From NCBI RefSeq assembly GCF_001297125.1, contig NZ_LHPC01000031.1:88019-152018 (forward strand): a stretch of DNA of 64,000 bases. The letters are read 5' to 3'. A program made the translations under genes and the position numbers. Below the pieces are notes generated by a model that made no database searches, had not been told where the DNA came from, and saw only the letters and a list, made by a program, of their open reading frames with translations. Source of the stretch: Pseudomonas sp. RIT-PI-q (GTDB lineage Bacteria > Pseudomonadota > Gammaproteobacteria > Pseudomonadales > Pseudomonadaceae). Below, piece by piece: positions 52,767-60,834 of the stretch; the stretch's first letter is position 1, and the number at the start of each line of letters is the position of its first letter.

Positions 52767-53870
52767 ATGCAAAGCCCAGGCACGGTAACACGACTGATCA
52801 CGCGCAAAAACGCCCTCGACGAAAGCCGAATCGAGCAGGAGCAACGTAGCCTGATTCCGAATGCCGGAGAGGTAATCGTGAAGATTGACCGGTGTGCGTT
52901 GACCACCAACAACATTACCTACGCCGCTTATGGCGATTCGATGAACTACTGGGAGTTTTTTCCTACAGGGCTGGCGGATTGGGGGCACGTCCCTGCGTGG
53001 GGCTTTGCCGATGTCGTGGCGTCCGCTGTTGAAGGCATCAAGGTAGGAGAGCGCTTCTACGGGTATTTCCCGATTGCCAGCCATCTATGGATGCGCCCGG
53101 AGCGGGTGACTGAGCGTGGGTTCTACGACGCTGCCGAGCATCGGCTAGAATTGACGTCGGCTTACAACCAATACACCCGTTGCAGTTGGGATTCGTACTA
53201 CAGCCCCGAAACCGAAAACCTGCAGATCTTGCTCAAGCCACTGTTTCTGACCTCGTCGATGCTGGCGGACTTCCTGCAGGACAAGGAATTCTTTGGCGCG
53301 ACTCGGTTGGTATTTTCCAGCGCATCGAGCAAAACCGCCTATGGCACGGCGGTGTGCCTGGACAATCGGCCCGGTCTGGAGCGCGTGGCGCTGACGTCTG
53401 CGGGTAACAAGGCGTTTGTCGAAAAGCTCGGGTGTTATGAGCGAACGGTGTCGTATGCGGAGTTGGCGAGCCTGGAAAATGACCGTCCAACCCTTTATGT
53501 GGGTTTTTCCGGCGACCTGGATCTACGTGACCAGGTGCACCAGCACTTTGCCGGGCAATTGGTTTACAGCTGCTTTGCCGGACCGGCGCAAAGTACCGGT
53601 GAAGCTCGGCTGACAGCCATCGAGGGGCCTCAACCGGTGTTCTTTTTCGCGCCGATACAAATCCGCAAGCGCAATGCCGACTGGGGTCCGGAAGGCGTCA
53701 GTCAGCATATTGGCGAGGGCTTGCAGCAGTTTTATCGACAGGTGACTTCGGTAGAAAACCCATTGCTGGAAGTGGTTGAGAGCAAGGGCTATGAAGCGGC
53801 GCAGAACGTCATTTCCCGACTGTTTCATGGCCAGGTCGCCCCGGTGGAAGGGCACGTAATCCGCTTATAA
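52767..53870 (+). CDS. DUF2855 family protein (alcohol-dehydrogenase-like)
   Basis: The 367-residue protein has the DUF2855 layout: an N-terminal GroES-like part (GEVIVKIDRCALTTNNITYAAYGDSMNYWEFFP) and a cofactor-domain-like second half (RLVFSSASSKTAYGTAVCLDNRPG). The zinc ligands and the GxGxxG loop of true medium-chain reductases are missing, so the reaction is unknown. It is divergent from a TetR-type repressor, so its expression is probably induced by a small molecule. Confidence 0.83.
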   Translation: MQSPGTVTRLITRKNALDESRIEQEQRSLIPNAGEVIVKIDRCALTTNNITYAAYGDSMNYWEFFPTGLADWGHVPAWGFADVVASAVEGIKVGERFYGYFPIASHLWMRPERVTERGFYDAAEHRLELTSAYNQYTRCSWDSYYSPETENLQILLKPLFLTSSMLADFLQDKEFFGATRLVFSSASSKTAYGTAVCLDNRPGLERVALTSAGNKAFVEKLGCYERTVSYAELASLENDRPTLYVGFSGDLDLRDQVHQHFAGQLVYSCFAGPAQSTGEARLTAIEGPQPVFFFAPIQIRKRNADWGPEGVSQHIGEGLQQFYRQVTSVENPLLEVVESKGYEAAQNVISRLFHGQVAPVEGHVIRL

Positions 53871-53885
53871 ACCCAAACAGGTCCC

Positions 53886-54044
53886 CTGTAGCAGCTGCCG
53901 AGCCTGCGAGGCTGCGTTCGGCGGCGAAGCCGTCGTAAATCCTGTGCGCGAGGTTTTCCTGACACACCGCGTTGCCTGATTTCACGACGGCTACGCCGCC
54001 GAACGCAGGCTACGCCGCCGAACGCAGGCTTCGCCAGCTGCTAC
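53886..54044. repeat. Long inverted repeat, same family, with internal duplication
   Basis: The left arm matches that of 26461-26607. The right arm has a duplicated 20-base block (CTACGCCGCCGAACGCAGG occurs twice, near 53991 and 54010). The loop is the reverse complement of the 26 kb loop, showing the inner part is inverted relative to the arms. Confidence 0.83.
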
Positions 54045-54078
54045 ATAAGGCACGGTGTTTGCGAGACTTCGCTTTACT

Positions 54079-54100
54079 GTATATTCGAAATTCCATATAT
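54079..54100 (+). promoter_or_regulatory. Putative ArsR operator before arsR-arsB
   Basis: GTATATTCGAAATTCCATAT (plus AT) lies 34 bases before the arsR ATG and is an imperfect palindrome. It matches the minus-strand sequence before arsC at 17537-17562 except for three central bases and the tail. Confidence 0.7.
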
Positions 54101-54133
54101 TTCACGCCTCGTTTGTCCAGAGGCGTGTTCCCT

Positions 54134-54481
54134 ATGTCTGACCCCCGTGGTCCCGTCGATATTTTCAAGGCCCTGGCCGATGACACGCGCAGTCGTATCG
54201 CGCTGCTGATCGCCCGCGAGGGCGAGTTGTGCGTGTGCGAGCTGACCGCCGGGCTCGACCTCAGCCAACCGAAGATCTCGCGTCATCTGGCGCAATTGCG
54301 CAGCAACGGGTTGCTGGCGGATCGCCGTCAGGGCCAGTGGGTTTTTTATCGCCTGCACCCACAACTATCACCTTGGGTCATCAGCCTGTTGCAGGGCGCG
54401 CTGGCCGCCAACGTTGAATGGCTCGCCGCCGATGTTGACCGTTTGCAAGCGATGGCTGACCGGCCGGTTCGCTGCTGCTGA
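54134..54481 (+). CDS. arsR: Arsenical resistance repressor, ArsR/SmtB family
   Basis: The 115-residue winged-helix protein has the metal site ELCVCELTAGLDLSQPKISRHLAQLR (Cys-Val-Cys in the recognition region, residues about 36-38), typical of arsenite-sensing ArsR. On binding As(III) it leaves its operator. The operator lies 34-55 bases before its start, so it represses itself and arsB. A CC pair at the extreme C-terminus could add further ligands. Spacing to arsB is 31 bases. Confidence 0.93.
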   Translation: MSDPRGPVDIFKALADDTRSRIALLIAREGELCVCELTAGLDLSQPKISRHLAQLRSNGLLADRRQGQWVFYRLHPQLSPWVISLLQGALAANVEWLAADVDRLQAMADRPVRCC

Positions 54482-54512
54482 TGTTTTCTCCACTTTTTGA
54501 AGGCTGCCCCGG

Positions 54513-55796
54513 ATGCTCGTAGCGTCGTTGATTTTCTTGCTGACCATCACCCTGGTGATCTGGCAACCCAAAGGCCTGGGCGTTGGCTGGAGTGCGGTGC
54601 TCGGCGCGGTGTTGGCGCTGATTTTCGGGGTGGTGCACCTGGCAGACATTCCGCTGGTGTGGCAGATCATCTGGAATGCGACCGGCACCTTTGTCGCGTT
54701 GATCATCATCAGTCTGTTGCTGGACGAGGCGGGTTTTTTCGCCTGGGCGGCGCTGCATGTGGCGCGTTGGGGGCGGGGCAGCGGACGCAAACTGTTTGCG
54801 TATATGGTGCTGCTCGGTGCGCTGGTTTCGGCGTTGTTCGCCAATGACGGCGCGGCGCTGATTCTCACGCCCATCGTGATCTCCATGTTGCTGGCATTGC
54901 GTTTTTCTCCGACCGCGACCCTGGCGTTCGTGATGGGCGCCGGGTTCATTGCCGACACCGCGAGCCTGCCGCTGGTGGTGTCGAACCTGGTGAACATCGT
55001 TTCCGCGGACTTCTTCCACATCGGTTTCAATCGCTATGCGGCGGTGATGATCCCGGTCAACCTGGTGAGCGTCGCAGCCACCCTGGCCATGCTGATGTGG
55101 TTCTTTCGGCGTGACATCCCCAAGGCTTACGACCCCGAACAACTCGAGCACCCCGAAACCGCGATCCACGACAAAGCCACGTTCTACGCCGGTTGGGCGG
55201 TGCTGGTGATTCTGTTGCTCGGCTGCTTTGCCCTGGAACCGTTGGGCATACCGATCAGCGCGATCTCGGCGGTGTGCGCCGCGTTGCTGTTGGCCATCGC
55301 CGCCCGTGGTCACAAGATTTCCACGCGCAAGGTGATCAAAGAAGCGCCGTGGCACATCGTGATTTTCTCGCTGGGCATGTATCTGGTGGTCTATGGCCTG
55401 CGCAATGCCGGGCTCACCGGGTATCTGGCCGGTTGGCTGGACGGCTTTGCCGGTTACGGCGTCTGGGGCGCGGCCATGGGCACGGGCGTGCTGACGGCGT
55501 TGCTGTCGTCGATCATGAATAACCTGCCGACGGTGTTGATCGGTTTGTTGTCGATCGATGCCAGCCAGGCGACGGGGGTGGTGAAGGAGGCGATGATCTA
55601 CGCCAACGTCATTGGTAGCGATCTGGGGCCGAAAATCACCCCGATTGGCAGTTTGGCGACGTTGCTGTGGTTGCATGTGCTGGAGCGCAAGAGCATTCGG
55701 ATTGGCTGGGGGTATTATTTCAAGGTCGGGATCGTGTTGACGGTGCCGGTTTTGTTGGTGACGTTGGCGGCTTTGGCGGTGCGGTTGTCGTTCTAG
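54513..55796 (+). CDS. arsB: Arsenite efflux pump ArsB
   Basis: The 427-residue membrane protein begins MLVASLIFLLTITLVIWQPKGLGVGWSAVLGA and has about 12 hydrophobic segments. ArsB landmarks are LFANDGAALILTPIV, LPLVVSNLVNIVSADFF and SIMNNLPTVLIGLLSID. It expels arsenite or antimonite. It is cotranscribed with arsR; the reductase arsC is missing here and lies at 17 kb. Confidence 0.94.
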   Translation: MLVASLIFLLTITLVIWQPKGLGVGWSAVLGAVLALIFGVVHLADIPLVWQIIWNATGTFVALIIISLLLDEAGFFAWAALHVARWGRGSGRKLFAYMVLLGALVSALFANDGAALILTPIVISMLLALRFSPTATLAFVMGAGFIADTASLPLVVSNLVNIVSADFFHIGFNRYAAVMIPVNLVSVAATLAMLMWFFRRDIPKAYDPEQLEHPETAIHDKATFYAGWAVLVILLLGCFALEPLGIPISAISAVCAALLLAIAARGHKISTRKVIKEAPWHIVIFSLGMYLVVYGLRNAGLTGYLAGWLDGFAGYGVWGAAMGTGVLTALLSSIMNNLPTVLIGLLSIDASQATGVVKEAMIYANVIGSDLGPKITPIGSLATLLWLHVLERKSIRIGWGYYFKVGIVLTVPVLLVTLAALAVRLSF

Positions 55797-55809
55797 ACCG
55801 AGTTGGCCC

Positions 55810-55886
55810 TATCGCGGGCAAGCCCGCTCCCACAGGGATCTTCGACGTAAGAAAATCCTGTGGGAGCGGGCTTGCCCGCGATGGGG
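55810..55886. repeat. REP pair, short spacer
   Basis: Facing copies of ATCGCGGGCAAGCCCGCTCC and complement with about 30 bases between, at the end of arsB and convergent to the DUF1853 gene. Confidence 0.88.
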
Positions 55887-55908
55887 TCCATCCAATCACC
55901 ACAAAACC

Positions 55909-56859
55909 TCAACCATTGCCCGGCACATTCGGCCAAAGATCCGCCACCAGAAACAGCCGCTCCGCTTCCTCCCAATCACCATCGGCATTCTCGGTCAGTC
56001 GCACCAGCAATTGCGCTGGTGCCAACGGTTCCAGATCGCTCAGCCAGGCATTCAGTTGTTCCATGCTCCAGGTCTGCTCGACCGGATAATGCGCCGGCGC
56101 CAGCCAGGCGTGGCGGGGCAGGGGCTGCCAGCGCCCGAATGGTCGCTGCACCACAAACGCCGCCCAGTCTTTCTGATGCAGCCAACTACCGCGCAGGTGC
56201 TGCGGATGCGCGCCGTTCGGTGGCTCGGCGGGTCCCGGCCATGGATACAGCAAATAGCCGCCTAGCCACAAATGCGCACTGAATTGCTGGATATCCAGCG
56301 CCGCCAGCACTTCGCGACTCTCCGGGCGAGCGGAAATCGGCAATTGATGCTGAGCCAGGTGCGCCAGCTTGCGGTCCAGCCGGTCATGGCAGCCGGGGCC
56401 GAGCCATTGCGCGGTGTCGTGGCCATCGCCGTTTTGTGGTCCGAGGTAAAGTTTGATCGCCAATTCCAGGTGATGCACGCCGTCGCGATCCCGCAGCAGC
56501 ATGTCCAGCTCGCCCAGCGTGTGGCCTTCGCGGCGGATCGGCATATTGGCGGCAATCAGGTCGATACCCGGCGCGTGGCGCACGGCGTATTGCCACAGCC
56601 GTTCATAGTACAAACCCAGGCGCCGGGTTCTGGCCTGAGCCAGCCAGTGCAGCAAGTCATAACTGTCGCGGTCGAGTTGCCGAAGCCAGTGTTCCAGCCG
56701 CTCCGGCGCCTGCACCCAATCACTGCCGGCCAACGGATGACGCTGCGGCCACGGGGTTTCGCCCAGCATTGGCGGCGCGAGGATTACCCACGCCAGATCA
56801 CGCACTTCGGGATGGCGTAACTGGTGGGGCAACTGGAGCAAGTCTGGAAATAGGATCAT
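55909..56859 (-). CDS. DUF1853 family protein
   Basis: This 316-residue protein matches the DUF1853 pattern. Its middle has GELDMLLRDRDGVHHLELAIKLYL (residues about 115-140), an acidic-x-strand-ExK arrangement like that of PD-(D/E)xK nucleases, which is inference. The C-terminal part is Trp-rich. Function is unknown. It is divergent from nadK across 112 bases. Confidence 0.8.
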   Translation of the reverse strand: MILFPDLLQLPHQLRHPEVRDLAWVILAPPMLGETPWPQRHPLAGSDWVQAPERLEHWLRQLDRDSYDLLHWLAQARTRRLGLYYERLWQYAVRHAPGIDLIAANMPIRREGHTLGELDMLLRDRDGVHHLELAIKLYLGPQNGDGHDTAQWLGPGCHDRLDRKLAHLAQHQLPISARPESREVLAALDIQQFSAHLWLGGYLLYPWPGPAEPPNGAHPQHLRGSWLHQKDWAAFVVQRPFGRWQPLPRHAWLAPAHYPVEQTWSMEQLNAWLSDLEPLAPAQLLVRLTENADGDWEEAERLFLVADLWPNVPGNG

Positions 56860-56909
56860 CTTGCGAGCATAGCCTCAATCGTGAGTACACCGTTGTGGCT
56901 GAAAGGATT

Positions 56910-56937
56910 TTGTCTATCCCGCGCTTTCGCCCATAAT
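56910..56937 (+). promoter_or_regulatory. Putative sigma-70 promoter of nadK
   Basis: TTGTCT (56910-56915) and CATAAT (56932-56937) with a 16-base spacer, 34 bases before the nadK start. The likely promoter for the whole nadK to pepN run. Confidence 0.45.
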
Positions 56938-56971
56938 CGTGTTTTTCGTCGCCGCAGACTGTAGGGACACC

Positions 56972-57862
56972 ATGGAGCAATTTCGTAATATCGGCATCAT
57001 CGGTCGCCTGGGCAGTTCCCAGGTGCTGGATACCGTCCGCCGACTGAAACGGTTTCTGCTCGATCGTCACCTGCATGTGATCCTCGAAGACACCATCGCC
57101 GAAGTGCTACCGGGTCATGGCTTGCAAACCTCGTCGCGCAAGATGCTCGGCGAAGTGTGTGACATGGTGATTGTGGTCGGCGGTGACGGCAGCCTGCTGG
57201 GCGCCGCTCGCGCGCTGGCTCGCCATAACATTCCGGTGCTCGGCATCAACCGGGGCAGCCTGGGTTTCCTCACCGATATCCGTCCGGATGAACTGGAAGT
57301 CAAAGTCGCCGAAGTGCTCGACGGCCATTATCTGGTGGAAAACCGCTTCCTGCTGCAAGCCGAAGTCCGCCGCCACGCCGAGGCCATTGGTCAGGGCGAT
57401 GCGCTGAACGACGTGGTGCTGCACCCCGGCAAATCGACGCGGATGATCGAGTTCGAGCTGTACATCGACGGCCAATTCGTCTGCAGCCAGAAGGCCGACG
57501 GCCTGATCGTCGCCACGCCCACCGGTTCGACGGCCTACGCGCTGTCGGCGGGCGGACCGATCATGCATCCCAAGCTCGACGCTATTGTGATTGTGCCGAT
57601 GTACCCCCATACCTTGTCGGGTAGGCCGATTGTGGTCGATGGCAACAGTGAGCTGAAAATCGTCGTGTCCAAAGATATGCAGATTTACCCGCAAGTCTCC
57701 TGTGACGGGCAGAACCACTTCACCTGCGCGCCCGGTGACACCATCACCATCAGCAAGAAGGCGCAAAAGCTGCGGCTGATTCACCCGCTCGACCACAACT
57801 ACTATGAGGTCTGCCGGACCAAGCTCGGCTGGGGCAGTCGGTTGGGTGGTGGAGGCGACTGA
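56972..57862 (+). CDS. nadK: NAD kinase
   Basis: The 296-residue protein has the NAD kinase motif VVGGDGSLLGAARAL near residue 67, the LNDVVLHPG segment and TPTGSTAYALSAGGPIMHP. It phosphorylates NAD+ to NADP+ using ATP. The ATG at 56972 gives the standard MEQFRNIGIIGR beginning. Its stop overlaps the start of the phosphoesterase gene by 1 base (ATGA-type junction, TGATG), so translation is coupled. Confidence 0.96.
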   Translation: MEQFRNIGIIGRLGSSQVLDTVRRLKRFLLDRHLHVILEDTIAEVLPGHGLQTSSRKMLGEVCDMVIVVGGDGSLLGAARALARHNIPVLGINRGSLGFLTDIRPDELEVKVAEVLDGHYLVENRFLLQAEVRRHAEAIGQGDALNDVVLHPGKSTRMIEFELYIDGQFVCSQKADGLIVATPTGSTAYALSAGGPIMHPKLDAIVIVPMYPHTLSGRPIVVDGNSELKIVVSKDMQIYPQVSCDGQNHFTCAPGDTITISKKAQKLRLIHPLDHNYYEVCRTKLGWGSRLGGGGD

Positions 57863-58833
57863 TGCTCGATCCCGCGCGAGGCTACGACCTGATCGGTGAC
57901 GTGCACGGTTGCGCTCTGACCCTTGAGCACCTGCTCGACCGGCTCGGCTATCACAAGCAAGGTGGCGTCTGGCGGCATCCGTCGCGTATGGCGGTGTTTG
58001 TCGGCGACATCATCGACCGCGGCCCGCGTATTCGCGAGGCGCTGCACATCGTCCACGACATGGTCGAGGCCGGCCAGGCGCTGTGCATCATGGGCAACCA
58101 TGAATTCAACGCACTGGGCTGGAGCACCCCGGCGCCTCCGGGCAGCGGTAAGCAATTCGTGCGTGAACACACCCCGCGCCACGCTCGCTTGCTGGGTGAA
58201 ACCCTGACCCAATTTGAAAACCACCCAGGCGACTGGCATGACTTTCAGCAATGGTTCTATGAATTGCCCTTGTTTGTGGATGCCGGACGCTTCCGGGTGG
58301 TGCACGCCTGTTGGGATTCCGGCCTGATCGAACCGCTGCGCGCACTGTTCTCCGATGGCTGCGTCGATGAACATTTCCTCCAGGCCTCCGCAATACCGGG
58401 CAGTTTCGCTTGCACCGTGTTCGACCGCCTGCTGCGCGGCACCGACATGCGCTTGCCCCATGGCTTGACCATGACCAGCGGCGATGGCCTGACGCGTTCG
58501 TTCTTCCGCACCAAGTTCTGGGAAGACGACCCGCAAACCTACGGAGACATTGTGTTCCAACCCGACGCCTTGCCCGATCCAGTGGCCCGTACGCCGCTGT
58601 CGTCCACCGAAAAAAACACCCTGCTGCGCTATGGCGTCGACGAGCCCTTGTTGTTCGTTGGCCACTACTGGCGCAGCGGCAAACCGGCCCCGATCCGTCC
58701 GAACCTGGCCTGCCTGGATTACAGTGCGGTGCTCTACGGCAAACTGGTCGCCTATCGTCTGGATCAGGAAACCCGTCTCGATCCGCATAAATTTGTTTGG
58801 GTCGATGTCGAGCGACCGGAGGTGCTGCAATGA
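57862..58833 (+). CDS. Metallophosphoesterase (ApaH/PP2A-type)
   Basis: The 323-residue protein has the calcineurin-like motifs in order: GDVHG near residue 13, GDIIDRG near residue 50, GNHE near residue 76 and later histidines (VVHACW; GHYW). It hydrolyses phosphate esters or dinucleotides with two metal ions; the substrate is not clear. It lies between nadK and the rhomboid gene, overlapping both by 1 and 4 bases. Confidence 0.9.
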   Translation: MLDPARGYDLIGDVHGCALTLEHLLDRLGYHKQGGVWRHPSRMAVFVGDIIDRGPRIREALHIVHDMVEAGQALCIMGNHEFNALGWSTPAPPGSGKQFVREHTPRHARLLGETLTQFENHPGDWHDFQQWFYELPLFVDAGRFRVVHACWDSGLIEPLRALFSDGCVDEHFLQASAIPGSFACTVFDRLLRGTDMRLPHGLTMTSGDGLTRSFFRTKFWEDDPQTYGDIVFQPDALPDPVARTPLSSTEKNTLLRYGVDEPLLFVGHYWRSGKPAPIRPNLACLDYSAVLYGKLVAYRLDQETRLDPHKFVWVDVERPEVLQ

Positions 58834-59699
58834 GTACCGTAGCGGTTTTGCGCCTGCCGTTGGCGGTGGACCTGAGTGGGTTCGTCAAACTGCTGCAACG
58901 CATGCAGGTGCCGCATCGGGTCAGCGAAGAATCGGGCGAACAAGTGCTCTGGGTGCCGGCCAATATCAGCGAAGACGTCCGTTCGTTGTACGAGCGTTTC
59001 CCGGCGGGTGATCCCGATCAGCAACTGGACATACCGGTGGCGCAAACCCAGCGCCGTCCCGGGTTTGTCGAGCAGTTGCGCTACGCCAAGGCGACGGCAC
59101 TGGTGCTGTTGCTGAGCTTGATTGTCGGCGCGGTGACGCTGTTGGGCGAAAACCTCGACACGATGCGCTGGCTGACTTTCCTCGATTTCCGCGTTGTCGG
59201 CGAGTACATCCACTTCGTGCCGTTGGCCGACAGCCTGGCGGCGGGGCAGTGGTGGCGTCTGGTGACGCCGATGCTGATTCACTTCGGCATCCTGCACTTG
59301 GCCATGAACGGCATGTGGTACTGGGAACTGGGGCGGCGCATCGAGTCGCGTCAGGGCAGCATCAACCTGGTCGGCCTGACCCTGCTGTTCGCCCTGGTGT
59401 CCAATTACGCCCAATATTATTTCAGCGGCCCGACCTTGTTCGGCGGGTTGTCCGGCGTGCTGTATGGCTTGCTCGGGCATTGCTGGATTTTCCAGATATT
59501 GTCGCCGAACCCGGCTTATCGCCTGCCGCGCGGCGTGCTGGTGATGATGCTGGTGTGGCTGTTGCTGTGCCTGTCGGGGCTGGTCTCGATGATCGGCTTC
59601 GGTGAAATTGCCAATGCGGCCCACGTCGGCGGGTTGCTCGTCGGATGCTTGACCGGTTTGTTGGGCGGTTTGTACAACCGCCGTAAACTGGCCGTCTAA
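58830..59699 (+). CDS. Rhomboid family intramembrane serine protease (GlpG-like)
   Basis: The 289-residue protein has an N-terminal cytoplasmic domain (about 1-90) and six membrane helices. The catalytic dyad is Ser208 in GLSGVLYGLLG and His265 in NAAHVGG; the oxyanion helper Asn lies in HLAMNGMWY. It cleaves transmembrane substrates within the inner membrane. Start ATG 58830 overlaps the stop of the phosphoesterase gene. Confidence 0.92.
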   Translation: MSTVAVLRLPLAVDLSGFVKLLQRMQVPHRVSEESGEQVLWVPANISEDVRSLYERFPAGDPDQQLDIPVAQTQRRPGFVEQLRYAKATALVLLLSLIVGAVTLLGENLDTMRWLTFLDFRVVGEYIHFVPLADSLAAGQWWRLVTPMLIHFGILHLAMNGMWYWELGRRIESRQGSINLVGLTLLFALVSNYAQYYFSGPTLFGGLSGVLYGLLGHCWIFQILSPNPAYRLPRGVLVMMLVWLLLCLSGLVSMIGFGEIANAAHVGGLLVGCLTGLLGGLYNRRKLAV

Positions 59700-59734
59700 A
59701 ACAGTTACGTAAATCAAAGAGCGCGGAGCCCTTG

Positions 59735-59995
59735 ATGTCCTCTTTTAACGAAATGATCCAAAACATCACCCCCGATATCTACCAGAGCCTGAAGCTGGCG
59801 GTGGAAATCGGTAAATGGTCCGACGGCGGCAAACTCACCGCCGAACAACGTGAACTGTCGCTGCAAGCGATGATCGCCTGGGAAATCCAGAACCTGCCCG
59901 AAGAACAGCGCACTGGTTACATGGGCCCGCAGGAATGCAGTTCGAAGTCGATCAGCGTGCCGAATATTCTGTTCAAGTCGGATGCCGTCCATTGA
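59735..59995 (+). CDS. YeaC family small protein (DUF1315)
   Basis: The 86-residue protein has the DUF1315 pattern: MIQNITPDIYQSLKLAVEIGKWSDG, then LTAEQRELSLQAMIAWE. The function is unknown, but it lies before the DUF2797 gene and pepN in pseudomonads. GGAG lies 6 bases before the ATG. Its last bases overlap the next gene's proposed start. Confidence 0.85.
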   Translation: MSSFNEMIQNITPDIYQSLKLAVEIGKWSDGGKLTAEQRELSLQAMIAWEIQNLPEEQRTGYMGPQECSSKSISVPNILFKSDAVH

Positions 59996-60822
59996 TTGAG
60001 ATTGGCCGTGGTGCAATCAGTAAAATGTCGGCGCGCCTTGACGGGCCGAACGTGCAATACGCGTTTCGCCTGGGTGACACTGAGGTCCCGGTCAATCCAT
60101 TGATCGGCAGCACAGTGCGACTGGAATACCTGGGGGCGATTTTTTGCTCCCATTGCGGACGCAAGACCAAAACCAGTTTCAGCCAGGGTTATTGCTACCC
60201 GTGCATGACCAAACTGGCCCAGTGCGACCTCTGCATCATGAGCCCGGAGCGTTGTCACTACGACGCCGGCACCTGCCGTGAGCCGGAGTGGGGCGAGAAG
60301 TTCTGCATGACCGATCACATTGTGTATCTGTCCAATTCGTCAGGGGTGAAGGTCGGGATTACCCGCGCCACCCAGCTGCCGACCCGCTGGATCGATCAAG
60401 GCGCCCGTCAGGCCCTGCCGATCATGCGCGTCTCGACCCGTCAGCAGTCGGGTTTCGTCGAAGACCTGTTCCGTAGCCAGGTAGCCGACAAGACCAATTG
60501 GCGGGCGTTGCTCAAGGGCGATGCGATTTCGGTGGATCTGGCGCAGGTTCGCGATCAACTGTTTGAAAGCTGCGCCGAAGGTTTGCAAGGTTTGCAGGAA
60601 CGATTCGGCCTACAGGCAATCCAGACCATTGCCGATGTCGAACCGCTTGAAATTCGCTATCCGGTCGAGCAATACCCGGCCAAGATTGTCAGCTTCAACC
60701 TGGACAAGAATCCGATTGCCGAAGGCACGCTGTTGGGGATCAAGGGCCAATACCTGATTTTCGACACCGGCGTGATCAATATTCGTAAATACACGGCCTA
60801 TCAGCTCGCCGTGCATCAGTAG
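59992..60822 (+). CDS. DUF2797 domain-containing protein
   Basis: The 276-residue protein has a cysteine-rich zinc-ribbon-like region (CSHCGRK...GYCYPCMTKLAQCDLCIMSPERCHYD; residues about 50-100) followed by HIVYLSNSSGVKVGITRATQLPTRWIDQGA, which resembles a GIY-YIG/T5orf172 fold (inference). The start is uncertain: TTG 59992 begins with the usual IEIGRGAISKMSARLDG and overlaps the yeaC stop; ATG 59935 within yeaC would add 19 residues. The function is unknown. It lies 12 bases before pepN. Confidence 0.8.
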   Translation: MIEIGRGAISKMSARLDGPNVQYAFRLGDTEVPVNPLIGSTVRLEYLGAIFCSHCGRKTKTSFSQGYCYPCMTKLAQCDLCIMSPERCHYDAGTCREPEWGEKFCMTDHIVYLSNSSGVKVGITRATQLPTRWIDQGARQALPIMRVSTRQQSGFVEDLFRSQVADKTNWRALLKGDAISVDLAQVRDQLFESCAEGLQGLQERFGLQAIQTIADVEPLEIRYPVEQYPAKIVSFNLDKNPIAEGTLLGIKGQYLIFDTGVINIRKYTAYQLAVHQ

Positions 60823-60834
60823 AAGGACTCCAGC

